Below the pieces are notes generated by a model. The model made no database searches and was not told where the DNA came from. It saw only the letters and a program-made list of their open reading frames with translations. A DNA stretch of 64,000 bases from Pirellulaceae bacterium (lineage in GTDB: Bacteria > Planctomycetota > Planctomycetia > Pirellulales > Pirellulaceae), in contig JANQLU010000070.1 in the NCBI GenBank assembly GCA_028280445.1, forward strand, positions 1 through 64,000, in the 5' to 3' direction. Position numbers and translations under genes: made by a program. This document shows, piece by piece, positions 52,744 through 62,295 of the stretch. Each line of letters starts with the position of its first letter. The stretch's first letter is position 1.

Positions 52744-54452
52744 AGTTAGACCCCATTCAACTCGAAGTGCTTTGGAACCGTCTGTTGTCAGTTGCCAACG
52801 AGCAGCAAACAACGTTGATTCGGACCGCGTTCAGCACGATTGTTCGCGAATCGCTCGACTTGGCCTGTGGAGTGTTTGACACGCGCGGCAACATGATCGG
52901 GCAATCGCTGACTGGTACGCCAGGTCATATTAATCCGATGGCGACCGGTGCTATTCATCTGTTGAACGCTTACCCGCCAGAAACTTTGCGCCCCGGTGAT
53001 GTTCTGGTCACCAACGACCCCTGGATGACGGCTGGCCAAGTCAACGATTTTACGGTGCTGTCTCCCGTTTTCCGCGGCGAAACGATTGTTGGCTATTTTT
53101 CAAATTGTTGTCATGCGCCAGATATCGGCGGACGAATCCTGTCGGCCGAGGCCCACGAAGTTTTCGAGGAAGGGCTGCAGGTTCCAATCACCAAATTGTT
53201 TTGCGAGGGCCAACCGAACGAAGAACTGTTTAAAATCATCCGGGCCAATGTTCGAACACCCGATGAAACGATCGGAGATTTGTACGCTCAGGCAGCGTCC
53301 AACGCCGTGGGAGCGCGCAGTTTGCTACAAATGATGGATGAGTTTCAATTGGAAACCATTGATCCACTGGCGGACGAAATTATCTCGCGTTCCGAACGAG
53401 CGATGCGCGACGGTATTCGAGCTCTGCCTAACGGAACTTACGAACATGAATTGTGGAGTGACGGTTTCGAGGAACCGTTGTGTATCAAGGTAGCGGTCAC
53501 GGTCCGCGACGAAGACATCGATATCGATTTCACTGGCTCTTCACCTCAAAGTCATCGAGGTATCAATGTCGTATTGAATTACACCAAAGGCTACGCGTCG
53601 TTTGCAATGAAGGCCGCGATCAGTCCAGAAGTGCCGCACAACGAGGGAGCATTTCGTCCCGTTCATATAACCGCTCCAGAAGGCAGTATTTTAAATTGCC
53701 GTCGACCCGCGGCCGTCGCTTCGCGCCATCTGGTCGGCCATTTTTTGCCAAGCGCCATTTTCGGTGCACTGGCAAAAGCGATTCCTGATCGCGTTGTCGC
53801 CGGAAGCGCTGATCCAATTTGGATGAGTATCTGGCGGGCCCAATGGCCGCAAACACAAAAGCAATCTAATTTGACGTTGTTTATGTTGGGTGGAATGGGC
53901 GCTCGTCAGACAAAAGACGGTTTGAATACAACAGGTTTTCCCAGCGGCGTTGGCGGCGTACCAACCGAAGTGGTTGAAACCCAGGCTCCGTTGATACAAA
54001 ATTGCCGCGCGTTGAAAACTGATTCCGGCGGACCCGGTCAGTTTCGCGGCGGTTTAGGACAAACCATTTCGATTGAACAACGGGGTGACACCGATTGGAG
54101 CGTGTCGGGTATGGTCGACCGCACCAAATTCGCGCCGCATGGATTGGCCGGCGGTGAACCTGGCGCGATGGGTGAATTTTTATTGGACGGCCAACCCGTT
54201 CCACCCAAAACAATCATGTGGATGAAACCCGATGCCGTCGTCACCATGAACCCTCCCGGCGGCGGTGGAATGGGTGACCCCCACCAGCGTGACCCACAAT
54301 CTGTGTTAAACGACGTCATCAACGGCTACGTCTCCATCGAACAAGCCAAAACCGCCTACCACGTCGACATCCAATTCAACGGAGAAGAGAACGAATTAGT
54401 GCGACTACCTGAAGAGTTTGAGTTAGGGGCGAGGAGCGAGGTTCGAGAATAG
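52740..54452 (+). CDS. hyuB: Hydantoinase/oxoprolinase B-type subunit
   Basis: A 570-residue protein of the HyuB family. LDPIQLEVLWNRLLSVANEQ, the NDPWMTAGQVNDFTVLSPVF loop and DIDIDFTGSSPQSHRGIN are characteristic, and NPPGGGGMGDP is the conserved C-terminal block. The ATG at 52740 overlaps the hyuA stop. The C-terminal residues ELGARSEVRE come from DNA resembling the tandem repeat that follows at 54481, so the tail may be recently changed. It forms a complex with HyuA. Confidence 0.93.
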   Translation: MKLDPIQLEVLWNRLLSVANEQQTTLIRTAFSTIVRESLDLACGVFDTRGNMIGQSLTGTPGHINPMATGAIHLLNAYPPETLRPGDVLVTNDPWMTAGQVNDFTVLSPVFRGETIVGYFSNCCHAPDIGGRILSAEAHEVFEEGLQVPITKLFCEGQPNEELFKIIRANVRTPDETIGDLYAQAASNAVGARSLLQMMDEFQLETIDPLADEIISRSERAMRDGIRALPNGTYEHELWSDGFEEPLCIKVAVTVRDEDIDIDFTGSSPQSHRGINVVLNYTKGYASFAMKAAISPEVPHNEGAFRPVHITAPEGSILNCRRPAAVASRHLVGHFLPSAIFGALAKAIPDRVVAGSADPIWMSIWRAQWPQTQKQSNLTLFMLGGMGARQTKDGLNTTGFPSGVGGVPTEVVETQAPLIQNCRALKTDSGGPGQFRGGLGQTISIEQRGDTDWSVSGMVDRTKFAPHGLAGGEPGAMGEFLLDGQPVPPKTIMWMKPDAVVTMNPPGGGGMGDPHQRDPQSVLNDVINGYVSIEQAKTAYHVDIQFNGEENELVRLPEEFELGARSEVRE

Positions 54453-54480
54453 AGGCGCGATGAGATGCTACTCGTCTTTT

Positions 54481-54565
54481 TAATCTCGTCTCTCTAATCC
54501 CGTCTCTCTAATCTCGCCTCTCTAATCTCGCCTCTCGCCTCTCTAATCTCGCCTCTCGCCCCTCC
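54481..54565. repeat. Tandem 14-bp repeat between convergent genes
   Basis: Five units of about 14 bp with consensus TAATCTCGCCTCTC (starts at 54481, 54495, 54509, 54523, 54544; the last two extended by GCCTCTC or GCCCCTCC). The repeat runs into the 3' end of the sulfatase gene, whose basic tail (KRRGERRD) and stop it encodes. Confidence 0.85.
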
Positions 54566-56003
54566 GCTTGTCTTTCGCTCGATGGATCAAGAATCGTTTG
54601 TGCATGCGAGAGGTTTGGTTTTTGTAGACCGCTGATAGATCGATTGATTCTTTGGGATCATTGGCCAAGTCGAACAGTTTCCATTCTTGGGGAGATTTGG
54701 GAGCACCGGTTCCGTATTTGACGATTTTCCAATTGCCGTGGCGCAGTGCCCATCGATTGATACGCGGCGACCAGGTCCAGTACAAGTCGCGTTTGGGAAG
54801 TGATTGTTGTTTAAAAATTGCGGGTGTCAGGTCGATGCCATCCCAAGCGACTTTGGTGTTGGACGAATTTTTGACCAGTTGAGCCAGTGTCGGATACCAG
54901 TCGATGATGTGAGTCGGTTGATCGAATTTTCGCGGTTTGAGTTTTTCCGGCCAGTTTGCCAACGCGGGTACGTGAATTCCACCTTCCCAAACGTCAACTT
55001 TCTTTCCGCGAAACGGTAGTTTTTGATTGAAGTCGGTAAGTTTGAGGTCGTCAGGATAGGCCTTTCCACCCCAGGAAACCTGTGGACCATTGTCTGATGA
55101 AAACAGAATCAATGTGTTTTCGCGTTGGTTTGTTTTGTCGAGGGCTTTCACAATTCGACCGATTGCGTCATCGAGATGATGGACGGCTGCAAGAAACAGT
55201 CGCTTCTCAGGATCTTTTTCCGCTTGAATCAAACCGTCCGGATCGTTGAACCATTTTATTTTGTCTTCGTCGAGCCATCGGTTTTTATTTTTGGGATCGA
55301 GTTGCGTCGGGCGGTCGGTGAATGGCCCGCGTTCGTCCAACGGCGTATGCACGGAGTGATAGGGGATGTAGAGAAAAAACGGTTTGTCGCGTTTGGTCGA
55401 AATGATTTTTACCGCTTCGTCCGTCACCAGATCCGTCGCGTGTTTACCGTCTTCGTTGCCGTCGATCGGTCGTAAGTTTCGATGCCACGTGCGTTCAAAT
55501 TTTCCTTTGCGATAGCGATGGTCGTACATGCCGACTGCACCGGCCAGCGATCCATAGCTGTGATCGAATCCAAACTGGTTAGGTCCGTGATTGGGACTTG
55601 AACCGAGATGCCACTTGCCGCACAGGAATGTTTCATACCCCGAACTTTTTAACATCGATGCGATGGTCGGAGTCCCTTTGGGAAACGCCGGTTGATTGCT
55701 GGCCGACAAAGCGGCGCCGCCAAACCGACTTGGATAACGGCCGGTCATTAATGCCACTCGGGTCGGTGTGCATTGCGGCATCACATAATGTTGCGTAAAC
55801 GTCACACCGGTTTTTGCAAGGTGATCCAGGTTGGGAGAATAGACTTTGGAGTTGTTGTAACCAATGTCGGCCCAGCCTTGGTCGTCGCTGATGATCAGTA
55901 CAATATTTGGCAACGATTCTGGCTGTTGATCCTGAGCGCCAACCGTCGAAAGTAAACAAATAAGCACAAGCATCGCACTTGCCAAAAAAGATTTCAGGGT
56001 CAT
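54543..56003 (-). CDS. Secreted sulfatase
   Basis: A 486-residue arylsulfatase-type enzyme. Signal peptide MTLKSFLASAMLVLICLLS, cleavage near VGAQ. The metal ligands are in SDDQGWADIGY (Asp40, Asp41). The catalytic motif CTPTR at 78-82 has the Cys that is converted to formylglycine, followed by MTGRYPSRFG. Also GKWHLG, and FSSDNGPQ as C-terminal metal-binding Asp-Asn. It is the last gene of an operon with DUF1501 (11 bp gap) and the cytochrome protein, a planctomycete arrangement for breakdown of sulfated polymers. The basic tail RRGERRD comes from the tandem repeat. Confidence 0.95.
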   Translation of the reverse strand: MTLKSFLASAMLVLICLLSTVGAQDQQPESLPNIVLIISDDQGWADIGYNNSKVYSPNLDHLAKTGVTFTQHYVMPQCTPTRVALMTGRYPSRFGGAALSASNQPAFPKGTPTIASMLKSSGYETFLCGKWHLGSSPNHGPNQFGFDHSYGSLAGAVGMYDHRYRKGKFERTWHRNLRPIDGNEDGKHATDLVTDEAVKIISTKRDKPFFLYIPYHSVHTPLDERGPFTDRPTQLDPKNKNRWLDEDKIKWFNDPDGLIQAEKDPEKRLFLAAVHHLDDAIGRIVKALDKTNQRENTLILFSSDNGPQVSWGGKAYPDDLKLTDFNQKLPFRGKKVDVWEGGIHVPALANWPEKLKPRKFDQPTHIIDWYPTLAQLVKNSSNTKVAWDGIDLTPAIFKQQSLPKRDLYWTWSPRINRWALRHGNWKIVKYGTGAPKSPQEWKLFDLANDPKESIDLSAVYKNQTSRMHKRFLIHRAKDKRRGERRD

Positions 56004-56014
56004 CGGTCAACCTA

Positions 56015-57457
56015 TCAGGTAATGATATCTTTAATCACTTTGGCGGGCTCAACACCCGTCAGCTTCATGTCGAGGCCCTGGTATTTCACCGACAGTTTTT
56101 TGTGGTCAATACCAAACAGGTGAAGCATGGTGGCATGCAAATCGCGGACGTGAACAACATCTTTCACTGCGTTGTAGCCCAGTTCATCGGTTTCTCCGTA
56201 ACTGGTACCGCCGCGGATTCCGCCTCCGGCCATCCACATCGTAAAACCTTTGATGTGGTGATCGCGACCGGCTCCACCTTTTCCTTGGAACATCGGCGTT
56301 CGTCCGAATTCACCGCCCCAGATCACCAAGGTATCGTCGAGCATGCCGCGTTGTTTTAAATCTTGAACCAATGCCCAGGTCGGACGGTCGGTCAATCCAC
56401 AACAGATGTTCATGAATTTCCGCAAACCACCATGATGGTCCCATCCGCGATGATAGAGCTGGATAAATCGAACACCACGTTCAGCCAACCGCCGAGCCAA
56501 CAAACAATTTGACGCGTACGAGCCGTCGCCGGGTTTTGCCCCGTACATATCGAGAACGGATTGTGGCTCGTCGGAAATATCTACCAATTCCGGCACGGAA
56601 GTTTGCATGCGAAATGCAAGTTCATAAGCTGCGATACGGGCGGCAATTTCACGATCGCCAGTTTGCTGTTGGCGAATTTGGTTGAGTGCGTTAATCGTGT
56701 CAACCAGTCGCCGTTGATCGTGTTTGGAAACACCCGACGGGTTTTTGACGTAGTGGACGGGCTGTCCGACGGAGTTGAATTCGACGCCTTGAAACTCACT
56801 GGGGAGAAAGCCCGAAGCCCATTGTCGCGCTGCAATCGGTTGTGGATTTCGACCGCCCACGCTGGTCATGACGACAAATCCGGGCAGATTTTCGCTTTCC
56901 GATCCAAGACCATAATTCACCCAGGCACCCATCGAGGGCCGGCCGCTGATGGCGGTACCCGTATTCATAAACGTATGCGCGGGATCATGATTAATTTGCT
57001 CGGTCACCATCGATTTGATCACGCAAATATCGTCGACCATTTGAGCTTGCCAGGGTAAATAATCACTGACCCAAGTTTTGCCTTTGCCGTGGCGACGGAA
57101 TTTGGTGAGGTGCCCCTGGACTTTCAGTTTTTGTCCCTGGAGTTGCGCGATCGGCTGACCTTTGGTGAACGACTCGGGCATCGGTTTGCCGTTCAGGCGA
57201 TCGAGATCCGGCTTGTAGTCAAACGTTTCCAGATGCGACGGACCGCCTGCCATGCAGAGAAAGATCACTCGTTTGATTTTGGGCGGAAAATGAGGAACGC
57301 CCGCTAGCCCAAGATTCAACGATGACGATTGTTGGGTTGCCAGAGCGGCGGGTTTCAACAGTTCTGCCAGCGCCGCTGCACCCAAACCGATTCCACCAGC
57401 TCGGAGAAAAGTTCGGCGATTGATCCAATCCTGTAATGTGCTTTTGTGTTCTGTCAT
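56015..57457 (-). CDS. DUF1501 domain-containing exported protein
   Basis: A 480-residue DUF1501 protein. Tat-type signal (NRRTFLRAGGIGLGAAALAEL). Conserved FLCMAGGPSHLETFDYKPDL, HDPAHTFMNTGT, RFIQLYHRGWDHHG and WGGEFGRTPMFQGKGGAGRDHH. The fold is sulfatase/phosphatase-like but the reaction is unknown. It stands between the DUF1549/DUF1553 gene and the sulfatase on the same strand. Confidence 0.94.
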   Translation of the reverse strand: MTEHKSTLQDWINRRTFLRAGGIGLGAAALAELLKPAALATQQSSSLNLGLAGVPHFPPKIKRVIFLCMAGGPSHLETFDYKPDLDRLNGKPMPESFTKGQPIAQLQGQKLKVQGHLTKFRRHGKGKTWVSDYLPWQAQMVDDICVIKSMVTEQINHDPAHTFMNTGTAISGRPSMGAWVNYGLGSESENLPGFVVMTSVGGRNPQPIAARQWASGFLPSEFQGVEFNSVGQPVHYVKNPSGVSKHDQRRLVDTINALNQIRQQQTGDREIAARIAAYELAFRMQTSVPELVDISDEPQSVLDMYGAKPGDGSYASNCLLARRLAERGVRFIQLYHRGWDHHGGLRKFMNICCGLTDRPTWALVQDLKQRGMLDDTLVIWGGEFGRTPMFQGKGGAGRDHHIKGFTMWMAGGGIRGGTSYGETDELGYNAVKDVVHVRDLHATMLHLFGIDHKKLSVKYQGLDMKLTGVEPAKVIKDIIT

Positions 57458-57546
57458 GAGTTTGTTTGTGTTAGTAGTTCATCAATCAATGCAGCGATGC
57501 CTTTCACTGCGATGTTGATGCGATTGTTTTCACACGGCGGTTGTCA

Positions 57547-59910
57547 TTAATTTCGGGTAATCGTTTCACTGAGGTTTAACAGGGCTCGAGCGACATTGGT
57601 CCAGGCAGCCAATTCAGCAACGTCGATCGATTCGTCTCGTTTTGACATGCCGATTTGAGTCAACTGCGTCGCATCGCGTTTGTTTTTTTGATAGCGAACT
57701 CGATTTTCATCGAGTAACTGACGGACGAGTTTTTTCTCTATTTTCGAGGGCGTTCGAAGCGTTGCCCAACGAAAGGCAAATTCGATTTTTTGGTCATCTG
57801 TTTTTCCCGCGTTGAGAATAATGCGTTGTGCAAAATTCCTGGCCGCTTCGACGAACGTTGGATCGTTCAACAAACTGAGTGCGGCCAGCGGAGTGTTGGA
57901 ACGAGGGCGTTCTGCCGTGCATTCTTCGCGCGTCGGAGCGTCGAGAGCACGAAAGGTTGGATGCAAAAATTGTCGTTGCCAATGAACATAAACTCCGCGC
58001 CGCCATTGTCGCCCGTCGGTATGGTGTTTATATCTGCGCGGCGGAAAATTGAGGTGGCGGTAGTAACCGGCGGGTTGATAAGGTTTGACGCTGATTCCAC
58101 CGATTTTGTCGTTTAACAATCCGGATGCCAACAGCGCCTGGTCGCGAATGAGTTCGGCCGGCAATCGATATCGACTTTGCCGCGCAAAATATTGATTCGT
58201 CGGGTCGATGCGTTGCTTGGATGGATCAACCAAAGACGATTGTTTATACGTATTACTGGTCACGATATGGTAAATCAATTTCTTGGTGCTCAGCCCTTGG
58301 GCGATATAGTGATGGGCCAGATAATCGAGCAATGGCGGATTAGTTGGCGGTGTTCCTTGACCGCCAAAATCTCCCAGGTCGCGTGAAATTCCGTGTCCCA
58401 TGAACAACGCCCAAATACGATTGGCCATCACGCGGCTGGTGAAAAATCGGTTTGATTTCGAGGATTTTCCCACGAGCCAGTTTGCCAAATCCAGACGTGT
58501 AGCGCGGCCGGAACCAGGCAATTTGCCGAGGAATTCGGGAATCGCAGGTTGCACAATCGGGCCTGAATCGTCGAGCCAATTGCCGCGCGGTAAAACCCGA
58601 ACCGTTCGTGGTTTTGTTAACGTGACGGTAATCATGCTGCGGCGGACTTGTTTTTTGGCGGCTGCGAGTTGTTTTTTCAAAGCTTGGATTTGTTTTTTGT
58701 CTAACCCGTCAGATTTAAGTTTTTGTTGCAGCGCCTCGATCTGTTCACTTTGCTGCTTGGTAGGCAACTCGATTTCAGGCGGCCGCGCTGTTGGCAAGCT
58801 GTTGGTTCCAACTTTAAAGTGGCGTTCGTCATCAATGTCGGCAAAAAATGCCGCCAGCGCATAAAAGTCTGTTGTCGTATACGGGTCGTATTTGTGATCA
58901 TGACATTGGGCGCAACCAACCGTTGCACCCATCCAGACCGCCGAAACATTCCGCACTCGGTCAGCGGCATAAATGGCCGTGTATTCCTTGGGTTGAATAC
59001 CGCCTTCGTGCGACGTTTGCAGGAGCCGATTGTAACCGGTTGCGATGAGCTGTTCTTGTGTCGGGTTTTTTAATAGATCGCCGGCGAGTTGTTCGCGCGT
59101 GAATTGATCAAACGGCAAGTCGGTATTGAATGCGTTAATGACCCAATCCCGATACGGCGAAATGTTATGATCTTGATCTCCGTGGTACCCAACCGTGTCG
59201 GCATAGCGGACGAGGTCGAGCCAAAAGATCGCCATGCGTTCGCCAAAATGGGGCGAGGCAAGTAATTGTTTGACAAGTTTTTCATAAGCGTCCGGTGATT
59301 TGTCGTTTAAAAATTTTTGAACTTGATCAGGCGTTGGAGGCAGTCCGAGCAGATCAAAATACAATCGTCGGATGAGCGTGATTTTGTCGGCCGGGGGCGC
59401 TGGTTGCAAACCAATTTTGGTCATGGTCAGCAAAACGTGTCGGTCGATTTCGGTTGCTGCCCACCGTGCGTCGAGTTTTTTGGGGAGTTCGGCGGTCGGT
59501 TTGGTTTTTGTTTTTTCGTAGGCCCAGTGTTTCGCCCATTTGGCTCCCTGTTTGATCCAACGCGAAAGAATCTCTTTTTCCTTTTTTGAAAGGTGTTTCT
59601 CGGATTCTTCGGGTGGCATGATGTCGTCATCATCCGAGTGGATTCTCGTCACGAGTTCGCTTTCGTCCGGTTTCCCGGGAACGATGGCAAAATATCCGCC
59701 GAGATCCTCTTTGGCGGACGCTTCGATGTCCAATCGCAAACCAGCTTCGCGTGTTTTCGGATCGGGTCCGTGGCAAAAGAAACACTTGTCGGACAAAATC
59801 GGACGGACATCGCGTTGGAAATCAACCTCTTGCGCTGAAACCAGTTGTGATGCAAGAATGATCACAACGGGAGCCAGTCGTACAACCACGTTGAGAAATT
59901 GACGCTTCAT
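57547..59910 (-). CDS. Planctomycete cytochrome C-type protein (PSCyt1, DUF1549, DUF1553)
   Basis: An exported protein of about 787 residues. After a signal peptide ending in QLVSAQ comes the cytochrome domain with CFFCHG (CxxCH) and PDESELVTRIHSDDDDIMPP. DUF1549 follows (RRLYFDLLGLPPTPDQVQKF, FWLDLVRYADTVGYHGD), then a coiled-coil linker (EQIEALQQKLKSDGLDKKQI), and DUF1553 (NRIWALFMGHGI, DFGGQGTPPTNPPLLDYLA, RYRLPAELIRDQALLASGLL). It is a cell-envelope haem protein coupled to DUF1501. ATG at 59910 is preferred because the signal starts there; 59931 and 59958 are in-frame alternatives. Confidence 0.93.
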   Translation of the reverse strand: MKRQFLNVVVRLAPVVIILASQLVSAQEVDFQRDVRPILSDKCFFCHGPDPKTREAGLRLDIEASAKEDLGGYFAIVPGKPDESELVTRIHSDDDDIMPPEESEKHLSKKEKEILSRWIKQGAKWAKHWAYEKTKTKPTAELPKKLDARWAATEIDRHVLLTMTKIGLQPAPPADKITLIRRLYFDLLGLPPTPDQVQKFLNDKSPDAYEKLVKQLLASPHFGERMAIFWLDLVRYADTVGYHGDQDHNISPYRDWVINAFNTDLPFDQFTREQLAGDLLKNPTQEQLIATGYNRLLQTSHEGGIQPKEYTAIYAADRVRNVSAVWMGATVGCAQCHDHKYDPYTTTDFYALAAFFADIDDERHFKVGTNSLPTARPPEIELPTKQQSEQIEALQQKLKSDGLDKKQIQALKKQLAAAKKQVRRSMITVTLTKPRTVRVLPRGNWLDDSGPIVQPAIPEFLGKLPGSGRATRLDLANWLVGKSSKSNRFFTSRVMANRIWALFMGHGISRDLGDFGGQGTPPTNPPLLDYLAHHYIAQGLSTKKLIYHIVTSNTYKQSSLVDPSKQRIDPTNQYFARQSRYRLPAELIRDQALLASGLLNDKIGGISVKPYQPAGYYRHLNFPPRRYKHHTDGRQWRRGVYVHWQRQFLHPTFRALDAPTREECTAERPRSNTPLAALSLLNDPTFVEAARNFAQRIILNAGKTDDQKIEFAFRWATLRTPSKIEKKLVRQLLDENRVRYQKNKRDATQLTQIGMSKRDESIDVAELAAWTNVARALLNLSETITRN

Positions 59911-60325
59911 CGCGTTAATAGAAAATTGCATTTCTGTCGTAACTGTATTTTGTTGCATCGTAAAGCGAATCTGGAGTGAGATTTGAAATCACACCAACGT
60001 TCGAGCCGTTCTCGCACATTCGTTTTGGGAATGTGATTTGCTGACATGGCGGCCAGTCAAACGCTTCGCTCACAATTGGGTCACGGAAACCACGAGTCAC
60101 TATGATTCTCAATGGTTTTTTCTAATTGGTTATTTTGCAGGGATTTGAATATTCCACAAAATACCAGTTTATGTGAACGTGATTGTTTTTTAAATGAATT
60201 GTCGTAGGAAATTCAGATGCAAATGAAAATGACTGGAATTTAGTTAGCAAGACAGTGAAGGTAAGGTTGCAATATCTGACAAAAACAACCAATTAGCGGT
60301 GATAGTGCCACAAGTGTTGTGCGCC
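59911..60325. other. Intergenic stretch before repeat cluster
   Basis: No gene was found. The stretch is AT-rich at 60120-60300. It holds the promoter region of the cytochrome operon; no motif stands out. Confidence 0.45.
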
Positions 60326-60380
60326 GTAGGGCCGGTTCCCACCGGCCAATCTAACAAACGGCCGGTAGGAACCGGCCCTA
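60326..60380. repeat. Hairpin repeat family A (paired arms)
   Basis: GTAGGGCCGGT-TCCC-ACCGGCC followed by CGGCCGGTAGGAACCGGCC and CTAAC, as at 5480. Both arms can fold alone or together. Confidence 0.87.
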
Positions 60381-60398
60381 ACCGATTTATGTGAAAAA

Positions 60399-60485
60399 GT
60401 CATAACCCGAAGCGTGAGCGAGGGACCAAAACCGTACAGACATGTAATGAAACACAGTCCCTCGCTCACGCTTCGGGTTGTGATT
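60399..60485. repeat. Hairpin repeat family B
   Basis: CATAACCCGAAGCGTGAGCG and CGCTCACGCTTCGGGTTGTG arms, with a centre partly shared with 48156-48246 (ACAGA, then ACAGTCCC). It lies 49 bp behind the DinB-like stop codon at 60534. Confidence 0.9.
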
Positions 60486-60533
60486 TTCGGTAACGACGAC
60501 CAGATATCGAAACCGCAAGTCCATTTAACGAAT

Positions 60534-61064
60534 TTAACCTGCCAAACGTTTTTCAATAATTCTGTCGTGGTAAACAAAATGACCACCAAGAATGAAAAAA
60601 TTTGCTTTGGCGGTGACATAACAATCCGACGCAACTCCGCCACGTTCCAGATTGCCTACACCCATCCGGTCGGCAAGTAAGACGTTGGCGTCTCGCAGGC
60701 ACTGAAGTTCGTCCAGCAAATCGTTTATTCCAACCGAATGATAATCCAAGTTGTCGACGTAAATATTTTGATCGATTCCTGGCAGTGGAGTTTTGTCGCC
60801 CACTCCAATTCTCAGTGCTCTGGTACTGAATATTCTTTCGCAATCAATCAGGTGGCCAACGACCTGTTTGATGCTCCATGTGTATGGTTCATGAAGTTGG
60901 CTGACAACGCCGTCCGGCAGATCGCCAAGTCGTTCGGCAAGTTGTCGCGGCTGTTGCCGAAACGCTGTCAGGAAATCCGCTGGCTGAAACAAATCGACAT
61001 ATTGTTGGTAATACTCATCGTATTCGTTGCTGGCCGGCGCTGAAAATTTAGCTGTTGCTGTCAT
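60534..61064 (-). CDS. DinB-family protein
   Basis: A 176-residue four-helix-bundle protein. The DinB pattern includes YTWSIKQVVGHLIDCERIF with a metal-binding His, and GGHFVYHDRIIEKRL with two His near the end. Such proteins bind a metal and include thiol-dependent transferases. ATG at 61064 is preceded by AAAAAAGAGATCACG. Its start lies 13 bp behind the GNAT stop, so it is the last gene of the rhodanese operon. Confidence 0.88.
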   Translation of the reverse strand: MTATAKFSAPASNEYDEYYQQYVDLFQPADFLTAFRQQPRQLAERLGDLPDGVVSQLHEPYTWSIKQVVGHLIDCERIFSTRALRIGVGDKTPLPGIDQNIYVDNLDYHSVGINDLLDELQCLRDANVLLADRMGVGNLERGGVASDCYVTAKANFFILGGHFVYHDRIIEKRLAG

Positions 61065-61077
61065 CGTGATCTCTTTT

Positions 61078-61575
61078 TTATGGTTTGTGATTAGCAGTCT
61101 GGCGACGCGTATTGGCAGACGCAACGGCAGCCGACGGTTTGTAGATTTGCATGCAAGTTGTCGGACCATCGAGTGTTCGAAATCCGTATTTTTCATACAG
61201 CCCTTGAGTGTCGTCGGTAAACAACAGAAGACGTCGCAAGTTTTGTGTGCTGGGAGATGAAACGATAGTTTCAATCAGCCATTTTCCAAGCCCAAGTTGT
61301 TGGTACGGTTTCAGGACAAATACATCCGCCAAGTAGGCGAACGTACAATGATCGGTAATCAGTCTGGCGAATCCAATTTGTTGATCGAGTTTGAACAATC
61401 CAAAACAAACTGATCCACGTACAAATTTCTCAACGGTGGCCAACGAAATTCCAGGACACCAATAGGAGTTTGTCAAAAATTCATGAATCACATTCAGATC
61501 GAGTTTGCTGTGATCGGTGGAGATCAGAAAATCGTCACGAATGTATTGTTCGATTGACGGGGCCTCTGAAATCAT
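61078..61575 (-). CDS. GNAT-family N-acetyltransferase
   Basis: A 165-residue acetyltransferase. ISLATVEKFVRGSVCFGLFK and LADVFVLKPYQQLGLGKWLI contain the acetyl-CoA binding Q-x-x-G-x-G. GLYEKYGFRTLD is the usual end motif. The acyl acceptor is unknown. AAAGGACGTCTC precedes the ATG, which overlaps the PPOx stop (ATGA). Confidence 0.9.
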   Translation of the reverse strand: MISEAPSIEQYIRDDFLISTDHSKLDLNVIHEFLTNSYWCPGISLATVEKFVRGSVCFGLFKLDQQIGFARLITDHCTFAYLADVFVLKPYQQLGLGKWLIETIVSSPSTQNLRRLLLFTDDTQGLYEKYGFRTLDGPTTCMQIYKPSAAVASANTRRQTANHKP

Positions 61576-62270
61576 GAGACGTCCTTTGCTGCAGCGAATT
61601 GTGAGTTGTGGTCCGCTCGCCACCGGTTTAAATATTCAGGGACTTCGAGTCCCGGAGTGTTGTCTGCAGCTGCGAGCGGTTGACCCGCATGTTGGACAAA
61701 TGGGACCACACCAGACCAAACCGGTAACGTCAAGTCATCGGGATCGTCGGCGGGTTCGCCGGTTCGGATTTTAGCGCTGGCGGATTCGATTTTTACTGCG
61801 GCGACACAGGTGGCTTTCATTTCTTGAACATTCGGTCCTCGGGCGTCGTCCCAACGCCCCGGCATGGTTTTGTCCGAAATGATTCGCAGCGCTTCGATGC
61901 GTTGTTGATCCGAGGTAATTTCGTATCCGCTGCCGAACACGGTGACGGATCGATAGTTCATCGAATGGTGGAATAGCGATTTGGCGAGTACAAGCCCATC
62001 GAGGATCGTTGCCGACACGCAAATTTTTGAACCGCTGCACAACATGTTCATCAAGCGGCTTTTGCTAGAACCATGAAACAACAATTCGTCATCGCGGCGC
62101 GCGAACAGCATCGGAATAATGATGGGCCCGTCGTCCGAGCAAAAACCGACTTGGCCAACCAGGTTTTGATCCAGGATTTTGAAGACTGTTTCACGGTCGT
62201 AATGTCCGCGTTTGGCGACGCGCCGCACTTGGTTGAGTGTCGTTTGTTTAAATTCGGTTTCCGATGTCAT
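61572..62270 (-). CDS. Pyridoxamine 5'-phosphate oxidase-like flavin protein (NimA-type)
   Basis: A 232-residue FMN-binding split-barrel protein. VAKRGHYDRETVFKILDQNL, VGFCSDDGPIIIPMLFARRD and LLFHGSSKSRLMNML are typical of the NimA/PPOx-like family, which reduces nitro compounds or handles B6 vitamers. The C-terminal part has a GEPADDPDD loop and VWSGVVPFV. CGAGGATCAATAAAA precedes the ATG. Second gene of the operon. Confidence 0.9.
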   Translation of the reverse strand: MTSETEFKQTTLNQVRRVAKRGHYDRETVFKILDQNLVGQVGFCSDDGPIIIPMLFARRDDELLFHGSSKSRLMNMLCSGSKICVSATILDGLVLAKSLFHHSMNYRSVTVFGSGYEITSDQQRIEALRIISDKTMPGRWDDARGPNVQEMKATCVAAVKIESASAKIRTGEPADDPDDLTLPVWSGVVPFVQHAGQPLAAADNTPGLEVPEYLNRWRADHNSQFAAAKDVS

Positions 62271-62295
62271 TTTTATTGATCCTCGCAGTTGCGTT

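Noticed and set aside
54481-54565. Small CRISPR array
   Set aside because: The units are directly adjacent without unique spacers and are too short.
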